Part shown: positions 34,901 to 44,947 of the stretch, piece by piece
How the letters are laid out: every line of letters starts with the position of its first letter
Position numbering within the stretch: the stretch's first letter is position 1
Assembly (NCBI RefSeq): GCF_000002595.2
Contig: NC_057017.1
Span: 1,402,477 to 1,466,476 of the forward strand
Direction: 5' to 3'
Length of the DNA: 64,000 nt
DNA from: Chlamydomonas reinhardtii
Lineage: Eukaryota > Chlorophyta > Chlorophyceae > Chlamydomonadales > Chlamydomonadaceae
Position numbers and translations under genes: made by a program
Notes under the pieces: model-generated
What the model was told of the DNA's origin: nothing
Database searches by the model: none
The model's input: the letters and a program-made list of their open reading frames with translations, nothing else

Positions 34901-37685
34901 AGAGCTCGCCAGCTGCAAGACGACGGCCTGACAGCTACGGAGCTGCCGATGCCGCCTATGGCGCGGCTGCCGCTGGTGCAGCCGGCGCCGCCGCCCCAGC
35001 AGGCGCAGCGGCGTGTGTCCGGGGTGCTGAGCCTGCTGACGCGGCGTGTGACGGGCAGTGTCGGCAGCCCGCTCCAGAGTCCGGTCGCAGTCCCGGGGGC
35101 CAGCACCGGCGCAAGTGCGCCGGAAGCGGCGGCGGCAGCCTCTGCAGGTGGCAGCACTGGCCCCAGCGCAGGCGGCGCGGGTGCCGGTGGAGCTCCTGGG
35201 GCCGTGGCCGTTGGGCCTAACCACAACAGCTTCTCGGGCAGCCTCCGGGGCATCATGCTGAATCGCTCGGCCTCTGGCCGGGCCGCGGCGTCCAGCGGTG
35301 TGGTGCTGCTGAGCGCCGACGGCACGGGGCCGCTGGCACACCAGCCGCAGAGCCGACTAGGTGCCCAGGAGAAGGAAAAGGAGAAAGAAAAAAGCGGCTT
35401 CCTTTCTAAGCTGGGCAGCGGCCGACACATGACCTGGGGCTCGACTGGGGTTCATGTCGGCGGCGGAGCGGGCAGCAGCGGACTTGTGGTCGCGGCCAAT
35501 GGCAGCAGCTCGGATGCCTTCAAGGTGGCGTCGTCACAGGCGTTCGCCCAAGCACAGGCGCAGGCTCTCGCGTATGCCAGGCAGAGCATGCCGCCGGCGC
35601 TGACCGTCATACAGGAGGTGTGCCGGTGCTGTGAACTGACGGGTGGCGTGCAAAAAGCATTGGCACACGGTGGCGGTGGCGGTGGCATCCACCGCATTGC
35701 CCACATGTATTTGGCTCGACCAATTGCGGGTTGGGTTGACCGGCGGGCGGCTGCTGCTGTCGCATGCGCGGTATTGCCTGCACCTACGACTCTCGCCAAT
35801 ACGTTCGCTTATGTTTGCGCTCCTTCTTCCACCGCGCCGCAGGTCGAACGACTGCTCGCAAAGTCAGACAGTTGGGAGTTTGACACGTGGGCGCTGCAGG
35901 AGGCGACGCAGGGCCACGCGCTCTCGGTGCTGGGCTTTTACCTCATGCAGCGCGCCGGGCTGGTCAGCAGGTTCAAACTGAGTGCGCCACAGCTGGCTCG
36001 GTAGGTTCTGGCGCACATATGCGTGACTAAATAACAAACTGACAGCTGTGATGTTTGCACGATCCGCAGGCTGCTGCGTGCGATCGAGAGTGGATACGTG
36101 GACAACCCCTACCACAGCGCCATCCACGCCGCGGACGTGCTTCAGACCATGCACGTGATCATCCACGCCGCGCAGCTGCACGTGCACTACCTGGACGCGC
36201 TGGGGCTGCTGGCGTCCTACTACGCGGCGGTGAGTTTGGGCGTATAGATCTGGATCTGGACAGCATACGATTGTCCATTGTCTACATACGGTTTCGACTC
36301 GCCCTTTTCTCATTGACGCTTGTCCCTCCCTGCACACGCTCCGTTACCCTGCAGATTGTGCACGATTTCGCACACCCCGGCCTCACCGGTGACTTCCTCA
36401 TCGCCTCCTCCGACCCCCTGGCCATCCGCTACAACGACCGCTCGCCGCTGGAAAACCACCACTGCGCTGCGTCGTTTGGGCTGCTGCGACGACGGGAGCT
36501 CGACGCGCTCGCGCCGCTGTCGCAGTCTGAGCGCAACGCGTTCCGCAAGCAGGTCATTGAGCTGGTGCTAGCCACGGACATGAAGCAGCACTTCTCCATC
36601 CTGTCGCACTTCAACACCGTGCACCGGCTTGCTGCCTACAGCGGACAGCAGCAGGCAGCTGCGTCCTCAAGCGGACCAAATGCAGTTGCGAAGAGGAAGC
36701 CCCCGCGCCGGACAGTATCGCGAGCGCTCAGGTATGTCCGGTGATCTCTGTCCTTGCCTTGATGCCAACAGCGTGTAGGGTGACGTTATGGACGACGCAC
36801 ACTGACGTGGTCTGGTGGGCCATGCACCTGCAGCACGCTGCCAAGTGACGACCACACGGCGGCTGCGGCGTTCATGGACACGTGGACAGAGTACCCGGCG
36901 CCCCGTCCCGTGGACGACACTGAGCGGTTGCTGAGCCTTCAGCTTGCGCTCAAGTGCGCGGACGTTGGTCACCTGGGCGAGTCGCTCGAGGTGCACAAGA
37001 AGTGAGTTCCCTGGGGTAAAATGTACGCGACAAGCCATGTGAGCTGGTCGCAGCCTGTACGAGATTGATATCAAACATTTACGCGCCCCGCCCCGCAGGT
37101 GGCTGTCCAACTTGGAGGAGGAGTTCTTCCGCCAGGGTGACAAGGAGCGGGAGCTGGGAATCCCCATAAGCCCGCTGTTCGACCGCAGCAAGCAGGGTGT
37201 GAGCAAGAGCCAAGTGGGTTTCTACGACTTCGTAGCGCTGCCGCTGGTGCACGCGCTGTCAAGCGCATTCCCCGGATCCAAGCCGCTCATGAGGTGGTGA
37301 GTGGTGACAAGGGCTTTGCTTCTCATCAGTTAGGGTGCATGAGCAAGCGTTCTGTGCATCCCTGGTTCCGTGCATGGCCTCCGCTACTTCTGGCTACTGC
37401 CAGCAACCCTCTTACCATGTTGCGTTTCCCAATCGCAGCTTCTTGCGCAACTACAACCACTGGCGCGTCAGCGAGGGGCAGCCGCCAGTGGAGATCCAGG
37501 GCTGTGGCTTGGCGGCCGTGCGGGGTGGCAGTCAAGATCAGACCCGCGGCGAGTCGCGCAACGGCACCGGCACGGGCATGCAAGGGCTGCTGCTCAGCGT
37601 CCCTGACGACCTGGATTCTAGCGCGGCGGATATCGTGCCACCTTTGGCCGATGATAACAAGATGAGCGGAAGCGACCTAACGTAG
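28922..37685 (+). CDS. CHASE-domain receptor-like cyclic nucleotide phosphodiesterase, copy C
   Basis: Exons: 28922-28984, 29329-29412, 29560-29607, 29807-29844, 30077-30197, 30560-30787, 31019-31053, 31203-31287, 31421-31548, 31728-31782, 32027-32148, 32315-32436, 32609-32655, 32807-32920, 33131-35617, 35843-36000, 36070-36229, 36355-36731, 36834-37001, 37099-37296, 37439-37685. They encode 1694 residues in one frame. TM1 is at about residues 30-49 and TM2 at about 311-335. The CHASE-type loop is recognised by FNATKRTAFWGYAVTLFSV and LLDSLDYRYEF. The signalling helix is KELLEALLPREVIKSLR. Exon 15 encodes an 829-residue disordered Ala/Gly/Ser-rich linker. The PDE domain retains YHSAIHAADV, HDFAHPG and SQVGFYDF; the fourth metal-binding segment reads ADVGH instead of ADIGH. 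The C-terminus ends FLRNYNHW plus about 75 hydrophilic residues. The 21-residue first exon is placed by alignment with copy B (W-x-RQ just before the splice). Confidence 0.9.
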
Positions 37686-39437
37686 TGTGTAGTAGCGAGA
37701 GGCTGCCGTGTGTCGCGTGAAGGCCTTTTTATGTTGAGCGCCTTGCCGGAGTGGTGAGTACGAGCATGAACCAATAAGACAACTGCGGCAACTAGCTGCC
37801 CTGCACAGACTTTTAGGTATGGCGACGGTGACGTGCGTACCGCACCTGCATCGTGCGGTCACTTCCATTGGTGGCACGGAAAGGGAAGGGCTGGAAGTGC
37901 ACGCACTTAGAGCATCATGCAAGGCGGCGTCTTGCAAGTTGACACGCATCAAGTTGGCCTTCAGCTTGTACAGCTGCTGAAACGCCGCTGACGAAAGTAA
38001 AACACGACGAACCGTTCTCTGCCGGTGCTGCTATGCTTAATAGCATAGCTGGTGCATGCTCGCGGCAACTCGGCCTCCGGGCCGATCATGCTCATGGCAG
38101 TATTGTCTACATGCGTGCTGCTGGCATGCATGGTGTAAGGCATGGGCGTACGGTGCGGAGTTGAACTCAAGGAACCTCTGAGTCGGGCCGAGACGACGCA
38201 TGTCTGTTTGCATGACTATAAGGGTTGCATGGCCCAGATAGGCCAGTCGCGGCATCAGTTCTGTGTTGGTATGGTCATGAGGGCTGGTAGTCTTTGAGGT
38301 TTCAGTTTTTATTTCTTGAGGGTAAATGCGAACCGCGAGCCGCATATACTGCATAAACCAATTGTTTGACATAGCAGTACAGAGAAGCAGTGGCAGTAGG
38401 GATCCGCTCGCAAGATTCGGTGGGTGCTGTGGCCAGCAGCGCTAGCCTGTAGTGTGTGTCTACTGTGTCTTGGGCGAGCATTTGCAACTACTGTATTGGC
38501 GTTCGGAGCAGGGTGCTTTCGTGAATTCATGGGTGATACTTGGTGGTTAATGCCGCGGCTTGGGTGTCTAGTCGAGGAGTGTAGGCAAACGCAAATCAAA
38601 CGCTTGGGCGGTTGATTTGTATGCGGCTTGGACGGTTGGTTCATATGCGGTATTCTCGGCATGCTGCCTGCTGATTTGCAGCGGATGTGTGCCTTTATTA
38701 AACGACAGACCTGGGGGGAGGTTTGAGGTCTGTCCGTCTGTGCTCACGGTCTGTGCTCGGCCTGCCAGGCCTCGAACGGACACTCTCCTGTTGCATTTAT
38801 CAGCGCGCGAGCAATGTTTGCATGGTATCAAGGCCAGGCCTGGCCAGGCCTGAGAAGCAGGTGTCCTGTACGTGCGGCTCGACTGGAAACTTCGTGTCCA
38901 GTCTGACCCAGTGTAATGGAGCAGGCGCTGTACCCAGTATGTGTTTGCAGCTTGGTGCCAGTTCGAAAACTCTACCGTCGTCCTTACATGACCAGGTACT
39001 CTTATATGCGTTCTTGCTACAAGTACCCCAGCATTCCCCGCCAGCATGCGCCGCGATTCTGACTGCAGCTCGCGCGCCCCTCATCAGCGCCTCAGCACCC
39101 CTGCACCACAGTGCGTTTCCGTCCGAGAAAGCTGTAACCCAGGCAGCTCTATTCGTTCTCAATAGTTCCAGGGCCGCCGGAATCCTATCCTTCAGCACCG
39201 ACGAAGGCAGCAAACGTCCTCATGTGCAGGGCTGCAAACACAGCCGGCCAGCACCACCAGCCTGCTAACACGTGACACGCGAACGCTGCTCACTCCCTTG
39301 AGCCTGCTTCGAGCACCCAGCCACCCCCACCCATCCTCCCTTAGCCCCGCACCCACAAAAGCTGTCGCTCTAAGCAAACAGTTACACAAAACGGGTAGCT
39401 CTAGCCTTTGTACCGCTGCTCAGCACGCCCAGCTGCC
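37686..39437. other. Convergent intergenic spacer
   Basis: It lies between the 3' ends of phosphodiesterase copy C (plus) and the choline-transporter-like gene (minus). It contains candidate TGTAA poly(A) signals for each strand (38134-38138 plus, 39382-39386 minus). No coding feature was recognised; the several reading frames look random. Confidence 0.45.
39382..39386 (-). terminator. Candidate TGTAA poly(A) signal of SLC44-like gene
   Basis: TTACA on the plus strand, so TGTAA on the minus strand, 52 bases downstream of the stop codon at 39438. Confidence 0.55.
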
Positions 39438-42400
39438 CTAGATCTGGTCCTTGGACGGCACAGCACCGTAGCCGCCAATTGGCTGCGGCGGCGGCTGCAC
39501 CACGGGCGCGGGCGGGTACGCAGCCGGGTAGGACGAAGCGTAGTCCGCCGCGCCGCCACCGGGGTAGGGGCCACCCGGGTAGGCGCCCGGCGCGGGGTAG
39601 GTGGCGGTCGCGTAGCCGCCAGGGGCCGCGTAGCCGCCTGCGGGCGGGTAGGAGGGGTACGCCGGCGGCTGCGCGGGCGACGGCGCGTGGTGGGGCTCGG
39701 GGGCGCCGTAGACGATGTTGCCATCGGGCTGCTGCACCGCCAGGCCGGGCACCTGCGGGGAAGGTGACGCACAACACGCACAGCACGGGTTGGCGCCTAG
39801 CCAAGAGGAGATAGAGTGCGTTGCAACCTAGGCTGGGTGCTCATGCTCGCGTAACTGCTATAGGGTAACTAAAACAAGTGTTCCCAGCTACAGGCGTTCC
39901 CACCACAACTGTCCCTCTCGCACCTGGTTGTAGATGGCATGAATCTCGGGGTGCGTCACGCGGCGCTGGTCCTTGTCCAGCGCAAAGCAGATGTACAGCG
40001 TGTTGACCACGTCCAGCAGCAGCCCCGCCACGAACAGCAGCGTGTAAAACATGCTGCACACACAAACACACACACACACACATGCACACGCAAGACAAGG
40101 TATTGAGCCCCACATGAAACATTTAAGTTGTGTTGAAGCACACCCAAAAGGAAAGGAATAGCAGGCGCCGGTGCGTGTGCACACGGGGGGAGACACTGTG
40201 CCGAGGGGTATGAATATGTTCCCCTCACCCATAATGGTAGGTGGGATACGGATAAGCCACAATCAGGGTGCGGCCGCGCGGGTTGCTGGAACCGCACAGT
40301 TCCAATCCCACACTTCTGCCCGCAAACCGCAACCGGCATCCAGTCTTAACCACCGCCATTACCGCCCCAGACTCACATGCCGAAGGCGCAGAACGCCACG
40401 CCGAAGGCCATTCCCCAGGCGTCCTGGCCCAGCCCGCCCTTGGCGGCACCGTAGGAGGCAAAGAAGACAATGCCGGCCCAGGTGAGCGACATGAGCGTCA
40501 CCGCGAACTGGAGCACCGTGTCCGGCACCCACCTGCAAGCAGGCGCCAGGCAACACGCGGACAGATGAGCATGTGCATGCATGGGTCAGCAACGCACTGC
40601 ACAAGGGCGTTGTGGCAAAGGACTGCAGACGCTGCGCAAAGCCCATGCTACCGTGCTGGGCTGGAAAGGTAAGGTTGGCTCGATTGTGGGCCCGAACCAC
40701 CCCGGGGCCGCCCGGCGCATGGCCGAGGGGCATGCACAGCCGGGAAAGTCTTGAAGGACACAAGCGCCCGACGACCCGACCCACCAGAGCGAGTAGGTCT
40801 GCAGGAAGTTGCGCTTCAGCGTATCGAATACAGCTTTGGCGGCGGGCACGAAGGGTTGGCCGGTGATGGCGCAGGCAATGGTGGCGAAGCGAGTGAACTT
40901 CTCCTGTGGGGCAGAGGTGGCGCGCGTGGCGGCGCGAAAAGTGTATTAATTGCAGCGATCAGAGCCTAAGGCGTGATATCTTACATTACCCCATCACCTA
41001 CATCCCATCACCCTCCTGCCGTACCAGCCCGGGTCCCTTACGCATTACAAGTCCCTGCAGCGCGCCCCATGCAAGACCCCCTCATGCAATACTCCCCTGC
41101 AATGCAGCCCCTGCCCCGGCCCAGCCACCCACCGCCAGAGCCAGCAGCGGCTGCATCACGCAGTTGAGGATGCAGCAAATGACGTTGTTGCGAGCCGCGC
41201 GCTCCATGGCCCGGCGCAGCATGCGGATGAGCGCCAGGATGGCGGCGGCGAACGCCACGGAGCCAAAGGAGCTGGTGAGGCAGTGCTTGAGCGCCAGCTT
41301 GACGCTGCCGGCGGTCTGGGCGGCGCTGCCCACCGCGGCACTGCTGTTGGCTGTGGGCGTGGGCAGCACAGAAGGGGTCGGAGAGGGGGGGTTACATTCA
41401 TGATTAGCTAAGGAAGTGGTAGACGGTAGACCATCTTGCGGAACATTAAGCGTGAGGGGGGCGGGCTATGAGGTGTGGTGTGGCGTGGTATGGCGCAGGC
41501 CTGCCGGTTGCGTCAGAACGGGACATGCGTTAAGTGCGCCGGAGCCGGTATGATAAGAAGCCTCGCGCCCGCCACTTCATGCTCCTGCCCGCCCTGTCGC
41601 TCTTACCGCCGGAGGCGGCTGAGAAGTACCACTGAGCCATCGTGTCAGCCACAGTGTACAGCTTGATCTGCAGCAGGTGGGCGAGAGGTGTCAGGTGGGC
41701 AGGTGAGCAATGGGTGCGCATGAAGGTATGTACGGTATGTTAGGGCTGACTTGCTTAAGCCAGTGTCCCGCAGCGCCGCAAGCAGCATGCTGCTGACGCG
41801 GCCCGGCCTGCACGGTGCCGTGGCGCAGCTTCCCCTGTCCATCTAGACAGTGTGAGGTTGCCACACACACCTGCATGATGAGCATGGCGCTCCAGGCCAC
41901 GAAGCACCAGGCGAAGAAGGCGTAGGCGCCGGCCCAACCCTGCACGTGCACACACACAACCATACGACGCAAGCATCGAACATGATGCCAAAATCAAATA
42001 CAGGATGCCAAAATCAAGACCCCTGAGTGCTGCTAGGTAAGTGCTGCTCCCATGCACGGTAGTTGCACCAGCGCGCGTCGGGCCCCGGCGGTTTGCAGGC
42101 ACGAAAGGCGGCCTAGCCGCCCAAAGGGCCCACTGCACCTGCCTTGGTGTAGAAGGCGCAGCAAGAAACCCTGCAGGCACGGCGCACGCGTCACATGCAC
42201 AGCCCGACAGTCAAGCGCTGCAGGCAGCCAGGGCGACAGGCTATCCATGCGCACAACCTGTGCCCTCGCATCAGTCCGCTGCAGCCAGTCCAACCCCACT
42301 GAGTCCCCACTTCAAAATCGCGCCCCCAGCTCCCGCCTCCAAACTCGCCCCTCCAAAATCGCGCCCCAGCTCGCGCCTCCAAATTCGCGCCTCCACTGTC

Positions 42401-42742
42401 AAAGCCCGCCCAAAACCAATACCGTTCACACGAGGCCCTCGCCACTCACTGGTTCAGCGCGGCGTCCAGGCACACGCGCTGCTCCACGCCCTCGTCCACG
42501 TAGCTGACCACCGACATGGAGGGGCCCGCGTGCCCGATGTTGAGCGCCGCGAAGAACCCCGCCGCGCCGTACACCAGCACACACAGCCCCGCCAGCTTGA
42601 TGCCCAGAGCGGCGGGCACCAGGCCCAGGTTCTCGGTCAGGCCACGTCCTGGGCGGTTGTGTTTTTGTTGTTCATTGGGGAAACGAAAACACGCCGCGAG
42701 TTTGTGTGTTAGGAAAGCACAAGGAGGGAAACTCGTGTGCGC

Positions 42743-42827
<85 letters not shown>

Positions 42828-42884
42828 TATGTGCATGGAGAGCGTTGCGCGTCAGGGTAGGGGCGTGGGCACTGGCCGCGCACC

Positions 42885-42945
<61 letters not shown>

Positions 42946-44663
42946 ACCCACCAACCTGCAATGGCCAGCAGGTCTGCGCACATGCGCAGCTGGCCCCGAA
43001 TCCACCTGGAGTGCAGGGGTTGAATGAAAGCAATCGTGAGCACAAACAAGTACGGTACACACTCAAACGAGGAGCCCAACTTGCTACATTGCAGTACACA
43101 GGCCCGGTAGTACACCACCGCACCGTACACCCTGTACTGGCTGTACGAGCCTCAGCCCCAGCCGGGCAGCCCCAAGGCTTGGTTCAGCACCCGACGCGGC
43201 CCTCGTCCGGTTCCCGCATCATTCCAGGTGGCCCCGTAGGGAGTTGCAGCTTCTGCCGCTCACCAGTAGAACAGCGCCGTGAGCGCCGTCATGATGAGCA
43301 GGATGATGCCGAAGGGCACTGCGCCGGTGGCGAAGCACACGATGCTGAACAGCACGCCGAAACCCACCGAGCCCACGATTGTGGCCATGACCATCAGCTG
43401 CGTGTGTGGGCATGCGGCATTGCAATGAGGGACTCTTGTGTGCCATTAGCTGTAGGGGCATTGGTTGGGGTACCTCAACGAAGGACACGCAAGGACACTC
43501 AGCGGCAGGGACCATTGGTTTGGGTTGCCGAAGCCAGGAACAAAAGCTAGCACACCGACCCAGCGGTGGCGGGGACAGCGTGCCACCACCCGCCGCCCAT
43601 CAGTTGTCATGGAGAGTGCAGCGTCCGCTTCATAGCTTCCCCCGGGCCGCAGCCGGGTTCCCAGTCGGGCCCGACCCAGATGCGCCGACCCTTCCCTGCA
43701 CCCACTCCCACTGCTTCAAACGCCCTCCCAGCCGGACACAATGTTATGGCAAACCGCTCTGCCCTCCATTTTCGTACTATGTGCACGCATTCACACTACA
43801 CAAACACTTTCGGAAAACACGCACCTTGGCGTAGCGTCGGAACAGCAGCAGGTACAGCGAGGAACCCAGGATGGCCAGGACCGCCGTGATGGGCAGCCAG
43901 ATTGAGGCCTGCTTCTTAAACGCACTCATGCTCGTGTCGCTCATCTCGCTGCCGTCTGCCTCAATCGGATGCACGTTCTGTGGTTGTGGAAATATGTGCG
44001 AGAGGTTGGCGCGGTGAGACACGGGGAGTCTTGGCAGTCGCGTGCAAAACCCCAGCTGGCACCAGGGTCCTCACCGCAGCACCCGCACCGCACGAGTGGT
44101 AAGCCTAGCTTACAGGACTGGTTGCTGCTACGGTACAGCCCCTTCGTGATGCTCATGCAGGGGGGGGGTTACGGCTGAACCCGGGGAATCCCCTGCCCCG
44201 CATGCGGGGGCGCTGTATGCACGAACCGACGACGCTGTGTGGCAGGTGCGCGCAGGTTCGCCAGCGCCAACTGCTCGCTTACTCCCGGCCTACCGCATAG
44301 GCCTGCACATCGCATGTTGAGCTGTAGTTGTAGAATTCCTGGGTATAGAGACCGGCGTTGGGGTCACTGCGCGGCAGGAGAGTGAGAACGGGATTCAGGC
44401 GAGATGCACAACTGACATAGGTCCTTCTTTCGGGCAAACCTGCAGCTCAGTTCAACATTCTTTCATTCTTACGTATGCACAAACGCAGCAATGCCCCAGA
44501 ACACTGTGAGCGCGGCCAGGGCGATATAGGCGATGGTCGCCCAGTTGTCCCGCCGAGGCCGCTTGTCCGAGTTGTAGAGCGAGAGACCACTCTGCGCCAG
44601 ATAATGACCCTCGGTGTTACCCGGGGACATTAGGCCCGGGGCCCGCTCCACGTCAAAGTTCAT
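39438..44663 (-). CDS. SLC44 choline transporter-like (CTL/PNS1) membrane protein
   Basis: A multi-pass membrane protein of the SLC44 choline-transporter-like family, probably at the plasma or an organelle membrane. Exons, 5' to 3': 44663-44473, 44366-44294, 43977-43825, 43397-43264, 43005-42956, 42648-42450, 42170-42143, 41939-41871, 41667-41607, 41350-41133, 40903-40785, 40532-40377, 40053-39924, 39752-39438. They give 631 residues, the family's usual size. About ten hydrophobic helices are visible, the first at NWATIAYIALAALTVFWG. The C-terminal signature FALDKDQRRVTHPEIHAIY matches the end of CTL proteins and gives the strongest family evidence. A loop after TM1 holds two Cys-containing segments as in other CTLs. 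The last exon adds a cytosolic Pro/Tyr/Gly-rich tail. The intron after the 28-base exon uses a GC donor (42142-42141). Choline as substrate is inference from the family. Confidence 0.88.
40057..40082 (+). repeat. (CA)n microsatellite in SLC44-like intron
   Basis: A short, slightly interrupted CA repeat immediately upstream (on the minus strand) of the acceptor for the penultimate exon. Confidence 0.8.
42747..42823 (+). repeat. (GT)38 microsatellite
   Basis: 77 bases of uninterrupted GT in the intron of the SLC44-like gene between exons 43005-42956 and 42648-42450. It is partner to the CA repeat at 42893. Confidence 0.95.
42893..42943 (+). repeat. (CA)25 microsatellite
   Basis: 51 bases of uninterrupted CA about 70 bases from the GT repeat in the same intron. 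GT and CA on one strand are mutually complementary, so the pair forms a long inverted repeat. Confidence 0.95.
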
Positions 44664-44947
44664 TTTTGTTTTGTGTTATTCGGCGTGTTTGGTAATGAAG
44701 TTTAGGGTTTATAAATAAGCAGTGCAGGAGTGACGGGAAAATTTTGATACCGTAGGGAAAGAAGCGGAGGGTGGGGAGTCGGCATGGGGAGCTGTGTCGC
44801 CATTCTGACAAGTGTTCCCCGGTCACAGTTTACACTTGTTGCACCGTGCATGTTGACATAAGGAATTAGCTTAGCCCTGGGTTTTAGGAAACTTGGCAGG
44901 GCAAGTATTTACCCTTCGTTGCGGGGGCACAGGCGCCCAGAGTAGCC
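44664..44947. promoter_or_regulatory. Short bidirectional promoter region
   Basis: 284 bases separate the diverging start codons of the SLC44-like gene and the complex I subunit gene. An AT-rich patch (tttataaataagc, 44708-44720) is a TATA-like candidate, orientation unknown. Confidence 0.45.

Noticed and set aside
33274-35430. 718-codon open reading frame on the minus strand
   Set aside because: It is the antisense shadow of the low-complexity linker exon of PDE copy C. Ala/Gly/Ser-rich GC-rich codons rarely make stops on the opposite strand, and the product shows no domain.
42706-43130. Repetitive Cys-Val and His-Thr reading frames
   Set aside because: They are translations of the GT and CA microsatellites in an intron.
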